This document shows, piece by piece, positions 16,750 to 25,107 of a DNA stretch of 64,000 nt. The first letter of the stretch is position 1; the number at the start of each line of letters is the position of its first letter. The position numbers and the translations under genes are program-made. The notes below the pieces were generated by a model, which saw nothing but the letters and a program-made list of their open reading frames with translations, ran no database searches and was not told where the DNA came from. This DNA comes from QKTW01 sp052161885 (GTDB taxonomy: Bacteria > Bacteroidota > Bacteroidia > Chitinophagales > Chitinophagaceae): the NCBI GenBank assembly GCA_052161885.1, contig CP197396.1, forward strand, positions 2,852,001 to 2,916,000, read 5' to 3'.

Positions 16750-18183
16750 TTATTGCTTTACAATTGCCTGCCGGTATAACAGGGCGCCATCTTTGGCTGT
16801 AATGCTTATCCAATATATACCGTTTGTAAGGTTACTTATATTTAACTGTTCAGCACCGTTTTGCCAGCTGGTTTGCTGAGACATTACTACCTGCCCCATT
16901 GCATTGATCAGATGAATTGTTGCAGGGTCTTTTTGAGGGTCTTTTTGAGGGTCTTTATATTGTATAAAAAATATCCTGCTTGCAGGATTGGGGTGAACCA
17001 GTATGTCCGGTTTATTTACCGGAACTCCGGAGATTTTTGCAGGGTTGTATTCTTCGTAATAATAGGTATATATTCTCGTACCGTCATAGTTAAAAATATA
17101 CTCGGGATTATTGTACGAATTGTACGAGTATACATTAAAATACGATGTATTATATGTTGATGTGTCAACATGAGAAATAACATTTGTGAAAATAGTGTCG
17201 GGCAGTAATTGAGCATTCAGATGTTTGGTAATTTCAGTACGATAATGATACTCGTGTCCCGCCCCTGGAGGCATATCATCGTCCCAATTTTTCCGGTAAG
17301 TAAAAAAAGGAACGCCATTATTGTATGCGAAACTATCCTTCACATGAGAGGTAATATTTGTCGATCCCGGCTCAAATACATTAATTGTACTTGTCTGTAC
17401 CCTGTTATTGTTGTCATAAGTAATTGAAATATTTTTTTCTATGCTCCAGCTATTTGCCGGTCCGTAATAAGATACATTGACAAGGTTATTATTGCTGTCG
17501 TAAGAAAGAGTGCGTGTGTCAATTACATATGGGCTGTTATTGACGGAAAACCTATAAGTAGTATCACCTGTCAGTTTGCCTTGCGGAGTATAAAAATATT
17601 GTATGCTGTCTATCCGGGACGTTGGAGTGCCGGATACGGACACCGACCAGGCACTTTGTGCTGATATTTGATTTTGCTGATTGTAATAATAATAGGTCAT
17701 GGTGTTATTGTTGTTAGGGTCGCCTGTGAAAAGAGAACTTGCAGGCAAATTATTATTGTTGTACACATCTGCAAAAACGTATGCGGTTAAAGGCGCTAAA
17801 CCTGCTGATAATGTCCAGGTTTTTGTGGTATCAGGCATAAATCCGGACATGTCAAAAAAGAGCATGCTGTTTATAAGTGTATGTGGCTCGGGCATCCATT
17901 CCTGATTGGGGTATACCATAAAATTAAAATCAAATCTCGACCCTCTGCCACCGGAGTATGTATAGTGTATACTGTCTTCAGGAGATCCGTCCCCCTCTGC
18001 GATCACCCGTTGGGAAAGACCAGAAGCTTTTAAGGCTGTGGCCGATTGTTTTGAAAATAACTGCTGTAGCAGCTGTTTATATGCTGCAATTTCTTCTTTT
18101 CGTCCACTGATGCGCTGTTGTGCCATCGTATCTGTTTGAAGTGACACTATAAGAAAGAGGATCGGGATGTAACTCTTTTTCAT
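16750..18183 (-). CDS. Secreted protein with type IX C-terminal sorting domain
   Basis: 477 residues. Signal peptide at 1-21 (YIPILFLIVSLQTDTMAQ). The middle consists of YD/RHS-like beta repeats in a two-strand rhythm, such as YFYTPQGKLTGDTTYRF, YDSNNNLVNVSYYGP and YDNNNRVQTSTI. The last ~80 residues are a type A sorting domain (VHPNPASRIFFIQY, LINAMGQVVMSQ, ISNLTNGIYWISI, ending YRQAIVKQ), which directs export by the PorU/PorV pathway and attachment to the surface. Inside this domain the tract KDPQKDPQKDPATI is a threefold near-exact repeat coded by a 12-bp unit (16925-16960), suggesting recent slippage. Function of the repeat region is unknown. Single gene. Confidence 0.85.
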   Translation of the reverse strand: MKKSYIPILFLIVSLQTDTMAQQRISGRKEEIAAYKQLLQQLFSKQSATALKASGLSQRVIAEGDGSPEDSIHYTYSGGRGSRFDFNFMVYPNQEWMPEPHTLINSMLFFDMSGFMPDTTKTWTLSAGLAPLTAYVFADVYNNNNLPASSLFTGDPNNNNTMTYYYYNQQNQISAQSAWSVSVSGTPTSRIDSIQYFYTPQGKLTGDTTYRFSVNNSPYVIDTRTLSYDSNNNLVNVSYYGPANSWSIEKNISITYDNNNRVQTSTINVFEPGSTNITSHVKDSFAYNNGVPFFTYRKNWDDDMPPGAGHEYHYRTEITKHLNAQLLPDTIFTNVISHVDTSTYNTSYFNVYSYNSYNNPEYIFNYDGTRIYTYYYEEYNPAKISGVPVNKPDILVHPNPASRIFFIQYKDPQKDPQKDPATIHLINAMGQVVMSQQTSWQNGAEQLNISNLTNGIYWISITAKDGALLYRQAIVKQ

Positions 18184-18250
18184 AAGGGAATATTTGTAGG
18201 TAACTAAGATAGCAATATTTCAAAATACATTACCTGTTTCGAAGATGTGC

Positions 18251-19126
18251 TTATTTATTCACCGGCTGCTGTTTTAAAATATCATACACCGTTTCTCCCG
18301 GCAACACTCTGAAGACAGGTATGTTGATCCCATATTTCTCACACTGTCGTTTTATGCTTTCATCTATCTGTTGTGCATTATAGCGTGAGGAGAAATGGCC
18401 CAGTATCAGCTGTTCTATATTCGATCCGCTCACCATTTCCATTACCTCTTCCAGCAGGCTATGCCTGTTTTCGCGACCTCCTTTTGTGTCTTCATGAAAT
18501 TGTAAGAAAGTAGCCTCGTGGATCAGTATTCTGGTATCTTCCCAGCGGTGCAGGTCTTCCACAGGTGTGTCGCCGGAATAGCTGAGTATATTATCGCGCA
18601 GCTCCATACTGATGAAGTCGCGGCCTTTTTCCAGTGATATTTTCCGTATTTCTTCTCCGCTCAGGTGTGCAAATTCAGGCTTTAGCTTTTTACGCGTCTG
18701 CATCACCTTATAGCTGAAGCTCCTGGCTTTACCCTCCGCTACCGGCACATGGCCATTCTTCAGGGGTATGATCAGTATGTCGTCCTTAATACGTATTTCT
18801 TCTCCCTCAGCAACAGGTGTCCACACAGTGCCTGCCACGTGCGGGTCAAAGCGGGCGGAAAAATCTCTTAATGCCGGGAAAGAGGATGAATCTTTCGGAT
18901 AATGGATAACCGGAAAGCCTTCACGGGCATTGAGCTGATTGAGCTGCAGTAGTCCGGTAAGATGGTCACGGTCCGCATGAGAAATAAATACATGATTTAT
19001 TTTCCTGCTTTTCTGCATCAGCGCAGAGGTAATCCCGTCGCCTGCATCAAAGAGCAGGCCGAGTTCGTCAATGAAATACCAGGTAGAAAACAGGGCCGTA
19101 GAATATCCGCTTATTGTGAGCTGCAT
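18251..19126 (-). CDS. Ribonuclease Z-like metallo-beta-lactamase protein
   Basis: 291 residues of the MBL fold in the RNase Z/Lactamase_B_2 style. The metal motif is SHADRDHLTGL: H50, D52, D54, H55, so the second ligand His of HxHxDH is replaced by Asp. Later ligands are YSGDT, HEATF and LGHFSSRY, the last two as in RNase Z. Length is near that of bacterial RNase Z (about 300). It may process tRNA 3' ends or may be a phosphodiesterase paralogue; the altered His makes me unwilling to give it the symbol rnz. Divergent from the adenylate kinase-like gene. Confidence 0.82.
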   Translation of the reverse strand: MQLTISGYSTALFSTWYFIDELGLLFDAGDGITSALMQKSRKINHVFISHADRDHLTGLLQLNQLNAREGFPVIHYPKDSSSFPALRDFSARFDPHVAGTVWTPVAEGEEIRIKDDILIIPLKNGHVPVAEGKARSFSYKVMQTRKKLKPEFAHLSGEEIRKISLEKGRDFISMELRDNILSYSGDTPVEDLHRWEDTRILIHEATFLQFHEDTKGGRENRHSLLEEVMEMVSGSNIEQLILGHFSSRYNAQQIDESIKRQCEKYGINIPVFRVLPGETVYDILKQQPVNK

Positions 19127-19218
19127 GTGTTTTTTAATTGTTGTGTAAATGATCGGGGTTCCGGTGTGCAGTTTACGTATATTAGCAATACAATCATTGT
19201 AAATACCAAAATTACTCT

Positions 19219-19782
19219 ATGAAAATACTCGTTATTACCGGTCCACCATACTCCGGCAAAGGCACGCAATGTGAAATACTGAAAAATGAGCTGGGCTATA
19301 CACATATTTCCACCGGCGACAGGATCCGCGCGGAAAAAGAACTGGGCACAGAGATCGGGAAGATCATGCAGTCTTACGAAGAACAGGGGAATCTTGTGCC
19401 GGATGCTATTATGAAACAACTGTTGGGCAATATCATTGAAGAACATGCACAGGAAACAGGGATTATACTTGATGGCTATCCGCGCACGGCACCGCAGGTA
19501 GATACGCTGGTGGAAGCACTTTCCGAAAGAGGAAAAGCTGTAAACCAGGTAATCAATATAGAGGTTCCTAAGGATGAATTGCTGGCAAGAGCTGCTAAAA
19601 GAGCGGAGACTTCTCAACGTGCGGATGATAAAGACAGCAATATCCATTTTAAAAGGATCGATGTTTTTGAAACAGCTACAAGACCTGCAATTGAGTATAT
19701 GAAGACTGTTTTTACCGTAAACACAATTGACGGCATGGGAACCATTGATGAGATAACCGGAAAGATCAAATCGCTGATATAA
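19219..19782 (+). CDS. Adenylate kinase-like nucleoside monophosphate kinase
   Basis: 187 residues. P-loop GPPYSGKGTQ at residues 8-17, NMP-binding STGDRIRAEKELGTEIGK, IILDGYPRTAPQVDTL with the conserved Asp-Gly-x-Pro-Arg, and a short LID (AKRAETSQRADDK). It lacks the zinc-finger LID, as in short adenylate kinases. It transfers phosphate between ATP and an NMP, most likely AMP. The P-loop Tyr-Ser in place of Gly-Ala/Ser and the divergent LID suggest this is a paralogue rather than the main Adk. A GNAT gene follows 27 bp downstream. Confidence 0.85.
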   Translation: MKILVITGPPYSGKGTQCEILKNELGYTHISTGDRIRAEKELGTEIGKIMQSYEEQGNLVPDAIMKQLLGNIIEEHAQETGIILDGYPRTAPQVDTLVEALSERGKAVNQVINIEVPKDELLARAAKRAETSQRADDKDSNIHFKRIDVFETATRPAIEYMKTVFTVNTIDGMGTIDEITGKIKSLI

Positions 19783-19809
19783 TACACGTAACTTAAAATA
19801 GAATCATTC

Positions 19810-20373
19810 ATGCTGGAACTTAACTTTAGTCCATTCCCTGTGATAGATACCGGGCGGCTTACATTGCGCCGGCTGAAAGAAGAAGACAAAGACGACCTGT
19901 TCATATTGCGCTCGGATAAAAATATTATGCAGTTCATCCCGCGCCCATTAGCTCAAACATCAGATGATGTAGCTGCTTTAATCAGGATGATAAATGAGGG
20001 TACTGACAGAAATGAAACGATCAACTGGGCCATGGTGGATAAAGCAAACGATACTGTAATCGGTACAATTGGCTATGTGCGTATGCAACCCGAAGATTAC
20101 AGAGCAGAAGTAGGCTATATGCTGCACCCCGGTTACCAGGGAAAAGGTATAATGCAGGAGGCGCTGGCTGCAGTACTGGACTATGGATTTATTACGCTGA
20201 AACTCCATTCTGTACTGGCCGTGATCGACCCGGGAAATACTGCGTCGGAGAAATTACTCATCCGCAATGGTTTTATTAAGGAAGGCCATTTTAAGGAAAA
20301 CTGCTTTTTTGAAGGAAAGTTCCTTGATTCGGTATATTATTCCCTGCATTCAAAATCATACAAAACATTATAA
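19810..20373 (+). CDS. GNAT family N-acetyltransferase (RimJ/RimL-like)
   Basis: 187 residues. The start of the fold is DTGRLTLRRLKEEDKDDLF, the acetyl-CoA-binding segment is VGYMLHPGYQGKGIMQEAL (R/QxxGxG/A form), and the C-terminal half carries LHSVLAVIDPGNTASEKLLIRNGFIKEG. These are the features of ribosomal-protein or small-molecule N-acetyltransferases of the RimJ/RimL type. Acceptor unknown. Probably cotranscribed with the kinase gene upstream; a terminator immediately follows. Confidence 0.88.
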   Translation: MLELNFSPFPVIDTGRLTLRRLKEEDKDDLFILRSDKNIMQFIPRPLAQTSDDVAALIRMINEGTDRNETINWAMVDKANDTVIGTIGYVRMQPEDYRAEVGYMLHPGYQGKGIMQEALAAVLDYGFITLKLHSVLAVIDPGNTASEKLLIRNGFIKEGHFKENCFFEGKFLDSVYYSLHSKSYKTL

Positions 20374-20412
20374 ACAAAACAGGTATCCGCTCCGGGTGCC
20401 TGTTTTGTTTTA
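20372..20412 (+). terminator. Terminator after the GNAT gene
   Basis: AAACAAAACAGG pairs with CCTGTTTTGTTT, and the inner GTATCC/GGGTGC adds partly wobble pairs. A TTTT tract closes the structure. It overlaps the last two bases of the stop codon. Confidence 0.7.
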
Positions 20413-20501
20413 CTGTAAAAAATATAAATTTTCCGGGGCCACCTTTGCTTGTTGGGTAAAAAAGAATTATATTTCATACCTCTAAACGAATATCCAGTTA
20501 T

Positions 20502-21638
20502 ATGATCATAGGCGTATTAAAAGAGCCGGCCCCGGAAACACGAGTGTCGCTGGTGCCGGAGGTAGTACAGGCTCTGGTAAAGATGAATGTGACCGTTTGG
20601 ATAGAACAAGGTGCCGGTGACACTGCTTTTTTTAACGACAAAAGTTACCAGAATGCCGGTGCTGTTATCAAAGACCGCAATGCTGTTTCCACTGCAGCAG
20701 ATCTGCTGCTCTCTATACAGGGCAGCCATTTGCCGGATCAGGTAAAACCCGGTGCTTCTTTGCTTGGTATTTTCCAGCCACTGTTTTTTCCGGCGCTGAT
20801 GCAAACGTTTGCGTCAAAAGGTTACACGGTCTTCAGCATGGATACGATACCTCGTACCACACGTGCGCAGTCAATGGATGTGCTAAGCTCGCAGGCCAAT
20901 ATTGCAGGCTATAAAGCAGTATTACTCGCCGCATTTCAGTACAGCCGCTACTTCCCCATGTTCATGACTGCAGCAGGCAGCATTCCTCCTGCTAAAGTAC
21001 TGATACTGGGTGCCGGTGTTGCCGGTCTGCAGGCCATTGCTACAGCACGCAGACTGGGAGCGGTGGTGGAAGTATTTGATACGAGGCCTGCAGTAAAAGA
21101 AGAAGTAATGAGCCTTGGTGCGAAGTTCGTGGAAGTAGAAGGCGCTGCAGATGCATCGAAAGCCGGTGGCTATGCAGTGGAGCAAACCCAGGAGTTTCAG
21201 CAGCGGCAGCGCGCCAAAATACATGAGCATGCCCGTAAATCAGATATCATCATTTCCACCGCACAGATACCTGGCAAAAAAGCGCCCATACTCATTACCC
21301 GTGAGATGATCGCCGATATGCGTGCCGGATCGGTGATCGTAGATCTTGCAGCAGCTACAGGCGGCAATACGGACCTTACGGAAAACGATACCACGGTTCT
21401 TCATAACGGTGTCACTATCGTAGGCAACTCTGCACTACCTGCGTCTATGCCGGCAGACGCCAGTAAACTGTACAGCAAGAATGTGCTCAACTTCCTGAAG
21501 CTGATCATTGATAAAGACGGCAATCTGAACCTGAATTTTGAAGATGATATTGTAAAAGGTACCAGTATCGTTCATAATGGCGCTGTGACCAATGAGCGTG
21601 TACAGGCATTGCTTTCTTCACAACCAACTACTGCTTAA
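20502..21638 (+). CDS. pntAA: NAD(P) transhydrogenase subunit alpha part 1
   Basis: 378 residues, the NAD(H)-binding domain I of proton-translocating transhydrogenase, which uses the proton gradient to drive NADH + NADP+ to NAD+ + NADPH. Visible motifs: N-terminal ALDH/PNT domain (GVLKEPAPETRVSLVPEVV), Rossmann glycine motif LILGAGVAGLQAIATARRLGA, the mobile loop EEVMSLGAKFVEVE, and STAQIPGKKAPILITREM plus VDLAAATGGN. The split alpha subunit (AA + AB) matches the three-polypeptide form known in Rhodospirillum and many Bacteroidota. First gene of a three-gene operon, with 9 bp before pntAB. Confidence 0.96.
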   Translation: MIIGVLKEPAPETRVSLVPEVVQALVKMNVTVWIEQGAGDTAFFNDKSYQNAGAVIKDRNAVSTAADLLLSIQGSHLPDQVKPGASLLGIFQPLFFPALMQTFASKGYTVFSMDTIPRTTRAQSMDVLSSQANIAGYKAVLLAAFQYSRYFPMFMTAAGSIPPAKVLILGAGVAGLQAIATARRLGAVVEVFDTRPAVKEEVMSLGAKFVEVEGAADASKAGGYAVEQTQEFQQRQRAKIHEHARKSDIIISTAQIPGKKAPILITREMIADMRAGSVIVDLAAATGGNTDLTENDTTVLHNGVTIVGNSALPASMPADASKLYSKNVLNFLKLIIDKDGNLNLNFEDDIVKGTSIVHNGAVTNERVQALLSSQPTTA

Positions 21639-21647
21639 TAATTTTCT

Positions 21648-21968
21648 ATGGATAGCCTTTCTCAGATTTTTACAGACCCGGCTTCATACCGGCTGCTTAC
21701 GATCGTTATTTTGTCCATCTTCCTGGGTATAGAAGTTATATCCCGCGTGCCTTCGGTGCTGCACACACCATTGATGAGCGGTGCCAATGCTATTCATGGT
21801 GTTGTCATCATCGGCGCGATCATAGTGATGGGGCAGGCAGCAGCAGATGATTATCTCGCATTGACACTTGGCTTCCTGGCAGTAGTGCTCGGTACGCTCA
21901 ATGTGGTTGGCGGTTTTGTAGTGACCGACAGGATGCTGGAGATGTTCAGCAAGAAAAAGAAGAAATAA
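21648..21968 (+). CDS. pntAB: NAD(P) transhydrogenase subunit alpha part 2 (membrane)
   Basis: 106 residues with three to four transmembrane helices (ILSIFLGIEVISRV, AIHGVVIIGAIIVMG, ALTLGFLAVVLGTLNVVGG). It is the membrane part that, with PntB, forms the proton channel. SRVPSVLHTPLMSGANAIHG is the conserved loop wording of this subunit. The following 69-bp gap before pntB carries a dispersed repeat. Confidence 0.95.
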   Translation: MDSLSQIFTDPASYRLLTIVILSIFLGIEVISRVPSVLHTPLMSGANAIHGVVIIGAIIVMGQAAADDYLALTLGFLAVVLGTLNVVGGFVVTDRMLEMFSKKKKK

Positions 21969-21970
21969 AA

Positions 21971-22008
21971 ATGTGAAAGATGTGGTGAATATGGAGATGT
22001 GAGAGGTA
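21971..22008. repeat. Dispersed repeat inside the pnt operon (inverted CACATCTCA type)
   Basis: ATGTGAAAGATGTGGTGAAT followed by ATGGAGATGTGAGAGG matches the inverted form of the CACATCTC word repeats at 3847, 5332 and 31121. It fills most of the gap between pntAB and pntB. Confidence 0.6.
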
Positions 22009-22037
22009 GTTCCTCCAAACAATAAAGCATAGCTCAA

Positions 22038-23483
22038 ATGCAACAAATGATTCTTCCATTAAGTTACCTGATTGGTTCCATAACCTTTATCATTGGCCTC
22101 AAAATGCTTTCCCATCCCGAAAGCGCACGCAAGGGCAACCTTGTAGCTGCCGCAGGTATGACTATCGCTATCCTGGCCACTATCTTCCTCTACGAAAATC
22201 CGGACACACATGAAAAACTCCATAACTACGGCTGGATATTTGGCGGCCTGCTGATCGGAGGTGTTGTCGGTACGCTCGCTGCCCGGAAAGTACAAATGAC
22301 CGCCATGCCGGAGATGGTAAGCCTTTTTAACGGCATGGGCGGCGCCTGTGCGATGCTCATTTCTGTAATTGAGTTCCACCATATCACTGCAGATATACAC
22401 CTGGAAGAATATTCGGCCAGTGGCTCTCACTTTTTCAGTAACCTGCCGGGCGGATTGCTGTTTGTGATCATTGCCGGTATGATCATCGGCAGTGTATCTT
22501 TTGCAGGCAGTATCATTGCCTGGGGCAAGCTGAACGGGAAGATCAGGGACATTTCCTTTAAAGGCATGCAGGCACTGAATATTGTAATACTCATTTTACT
22601 TGCAGCCCTTGCCGCTTTCATTCTCATCGCCAGGCCGGAAGAAACTATCATTTTCTTTTACACAATACTGGCACTCGCATTGGTCTATGGTGTGTTCTTT
22701 GTAATGCCTATCGGCGGTGCAGATATGCCGGTGGTTATTTCCCTGCTTAATTCTTTTACCGGCGTGGCTGCAGCTTTCGGCGGATTCCTGTATGACAATC
22801 CCGTAATGCTCACAGGTGGCATTCTTGTAGGATCTGCCGGTACTATTCTCACTATACTCATGTGCAAAGCCATGAACCGCTCTCTGAAAAATGTGCTGAT
22901 AGGCTCTTTTGGCGGACAAAAGGCGGGCAGCAGTGCTGCAAAAGAACAAGGCAATTACAAAGAAATTTCACTTAACGATTCTGCAGTACTGATGGCCTAT
23001 GCTCAAAAAGTAATGATCATCCCGGGATATGGACTTGCAGTTGCACAGGCGCAGCACGTATGTCATGAGCTGGAGAAAGTGCTGGAAGAAAAAGGCGTGG
23101 AAGTATTATACGGCATTCATCCCGTAGCAGGACGTATGCCCGGTCATATGAACGTATTGCTTGCAGAAGCAGATGTATCCTATGATAAGCTGCTGGAGAT
23201 GGAAGACGCCAACGCCCAGATGAACACTACCAATGTAGTACTGATCCTTGGTGCCAATGACGTGGTAAACCCGGCAGCCAAAGAAGACCCAGGAAGCCCG
23301 ATATACGGAATGCCCATACTGGAAGTGGAGAAGGCAGAGCACGTTATTGTAAACAAACGTAGTATGAAACCGGGCTATGCAGGCATTGAAAATGAGCTGT
23401 TCTTCCGGCCTAAAACATCTATGCTCTTCGGCGATGCCAAAAAGGTATTGCAGGACCTGGTAGCCGAGCTGAAACAATTATGA
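22038..23483 (+). CDS. pntB: NAD(P) transhydrogenase subunit beta
   Basis: 481 residues: about nine transmembrane helices in the first ~290 residues, then the NADP(H)-binding domain III. Domain III features: MIIPGYGLAVAQAQHVCHEL, YGIHPVAGRMPGHMNVLLAEA, ILGANDVVNPAAKEDPGSPI, and VNKRSMKPGYAGIENELFF. Completes the enzyme with pntAA and pntAB. The three genes are in the standard order. Confidence 0.96.
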   Translation: MQQMILPLSYLIGSITFIIGLKMLSHPESARKGNLVAAAGMTIAILATIFLYENPDTHEKLHNYGWIFGGLLIGGVVGTLAARKVQMTAMPEMVSLFNGMGGACAMLISVIEFHHITADIHLEEYSASGSHFFSNLPGGLLFVIIAGMIIGSVSFAGSIIAWGKLNGKIRDISFKGMQALNIVILILLAALAAFILIARPEETIIFFYTILALALVYGVFFVMPIGGADMPVVISLLNSFTGVAAAFGGFLYDNPVMLTGGILVGSAGTILTILMCKAMNRSLKNVLIGSFGGQKAGSSAAKEQGNYKEISLNDSAVLMAYAQKVMIIPGYGLAVAQAQHVCHELEKVLEEKGVEVLYGIHPVAGRMPGHMNVLLAEADVSYDKLLEMEDANAQMNTTNVVLILGANDVVNPAAKEDPGSPIYGMPILEVEKAEHVIVNKRSMKPGYAGIENELFFRPKTSMLFGDAKKVLQDLVAELKQL

Positions 23484-23532
23484 TTTTCCTGTTTTGAAGT
23501 TTCAAAACAAATAATAGTCTTTCTTTGCAGCC

Positions 23533-24051
23533 ATGAGGCGCATTTTTTCAAAACAAATACTCTTCGTCGCTACCCTGTCAGTTTCCGTGTTTTGCATGGT
23601 GGCTTATACTGCCTGTATCAAAACAAATTGCGGCACTACTGTTTGCCAGAACGGTGGGGTATGCGTATCCGGTATTTGCGCCTGCCCATCCGGTTATGAA
23701 GGTGCACATTGCGACAAACCGTGGATGACAAAATTTGCAGGCACATGGAATAATGCAGAACAGATACAGGACAGCAGTGGCCTGCATAATCTCTCTTACC
23801 ATATTGCAGTACGTGCAGATACCCTGGCGACCCAACTTGTAATAGACAGTCTCGAACAAACGAACAACAATATTCATTGCGTACTGCTGAGTGTAAACTC
23901 ATTCACGATTCCGGGGCAGTCAAATGCAGACAGCACATTTTACGTTACAGGCGGCAGCGGTTCACTGGATTCTACCGGCAAAGTGACCATGAATTATAAT
24001 TTTGTGCAGAGCGGGTTACCAAGAACGGCGCAGCTCATCTGGACACGATAA
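23533..24051 (+). CDS. Probable lipoprotein with an EGF-like domain
   Basis: 172 residues. N-terminal hydrophobic stretch LFVATLSVSVFCMVAYTAC with a candidate lipobox Cys at C28. Immediately after it is one EGF-like module, CGTTVCQNGGVCVSGICACP ending GYEGAHCD, with six cysteines in the usual order. The remaining ~115 residues form a probable beta-sandwich (FAGTWNNAEQ, KVTMNYNFVQSG) seen in Bacteroidota lipoproteins that I cannot name. Probably in the periplasm or on the surface. Single gene; a near-palindromic GTTTTGAAGTTTCAAAAC lies in the 49-bp gap after pntB. Confidence 0.78.
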   Translation: MRRIFSKQILFVATLSVSVFCMVAYTACIKTNCGTTVCQNGGVCVSGICACPSGYEGAHCDKPWMTKFAGTWNNAEQIQDSSGLHNLSYHIAVRADTLATQLVIDSLEQTNNNIHCVLLSVNSFTIPGQSNADSTFYVTGGSGSLDSTGKVTMNYNFVQSGLPRTAQLIWTR

Positions 24052-24093
24052 GAAACCTCCGGAAAGTATTGCTGCAAAAAATCGAAACAGTAT

Positions 24094-24124
24094 TTTGAAA
24101 TCTGCATCTTTCCCTTCATCTTTG
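24094..24124 (+). promoter_or_regulatory. Upstream promoter candidate of the tRNA-tuf operon
   Basis: TTTG (24094-24097), 19 bp, then CATCTTTG (24117-24124), one mismatch from TAnnTTTG. The spacing is ideal for the Bacteroidota primary sigma factor. Confidence 0.5.
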
Positions 24125-24220
24125 CATCCCTTTCAGCATAGAAAGAATCGCTGGTAACTGTTTGTTTGTGAGGCGGTTTATCTTCAGAAAAAAAAAATCT
24201 GAAAAAATATGTAAAGAAGG

Positions 24221-24251
24221 TTTGCAGATTTCGATTTCTTATCTACTTTTG
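24221..24251 (+). promoter_or_regulatory. Main promoter of the tRNA-tuf operon
   Basis: TTTG (24221-24224), 19 bp, TACTTTTG (24244-24251). Both boxes match the Bacteroidota consensus perfectly. The start of transcription would fall about 40 bp before the first tRNA. Confidence 0.75.
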
Positions 24252-24296
24252 CAATCCCAATCGACGGGAAGCTCTTTAAAAAACAAGTAATCATAA

Positions 24297-24369
24297 GCCG
24301 CTTTAGCTCAGCTGGTAGAGCAACTGATTTGTAATCAGTAGGTCGCTGGTTCGATTCCGGCAAGCGGCT
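24297..24369 (+). tRNA. tRNA-Thr (anticodon TGT)
   Basis: 73-nt cloverleaf: acceptor GCCGCTT/AAGCGGC, D-arm GCTCAGCTGGTAGAGC, anticodon stem CTGAT/ATCAG around TTTGTAA, T-arm CTGG-TTCGATT-CCGG, discriminator T. CCA is not encoded. Confidence 0.95.
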
Positions 24370-24475
24370 CTCTTTGATGAAGGAATTTTATAATGAACTG
24401 ATGAGTGAATGATCTGTATTATTCTTTTCATTTCCTTCATTTTTTTCAGAAATTTCTTCTTCCGGGAAAAAACAT

Positions 24476-24558
<83 letters not shown>

Positions 24559-24647
24559 CTGCAATTTGAAAACAGGACATTTAATGACGCGCCGGTTTGG
24601 AAAAGTTCTTTCCGGTGTGTTATATTAACAGGTTTTCAGGTTAATTA

Positions 24648-24720
24648 GCGGGAGTAGCTCAGTTGGTAGAGCGACAGCCTTCCAAGCTGTAGGTCGCGGG
24701 TTCGAGCCTCGTCTCCCGCT
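24648..24720 (+). tRNA. tRNA-Gly (anticodon TCC)
   Basis: 73-nt cloverleaf: acceptor GCGGGAG/CTCCCGC, D-arm GCTCAGTTGGTAGAGC, anticodon stem ACAGC/GCTGT around CTTCCAA, T-loop TTCGAGC, discriminator T. Confidence 0.95.
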
Positions 24721-24732
24721 CCTTATAATAAG

Positions 24733-24770
24733 GAATTAGCTAATTAGCTCCTCGGCTAATTAGCTAATTT
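24733..24770. repeat. Dispersed TAATTAGC word repeat in the tRNA operon
   Basis: AATTAGCTAATTAGCTCC followed by TCGGCTAATTAGCTAATTTT is a tandem palindromic AATTAGCT repeat. Related copies lie at 42425-42437, 43641-43680 and 43738-43749. Confidence 0.65.
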
Positions 24771-24879
24771 TGTAGTTTAACTAAGCTCTTTTAAAGCCGT
24801 TACAGCTCAGTTGATGAGCTGCCCGCAGGTCGGGAAAACCGGCAGGTATTTGTCCAACGGCAAAGGCTGAAGAACATCA

Positions 24880-24951
<72 letters not shown>

Positions 24952-25107
24952 CAGGAAAGTGATGAAAGAACAGTGCGGCAGGTGTGGATGAAAAGCGGAC
25001 GGAACGGTAAAACGGAGCGTCGCAACGAAGGTTAATCAAGGCTGAAAAGCCGGTAACAATAGAATAGAAAATAAAAAAACAAACAACTTCTCTTAAAAAG
25101 AATAACA

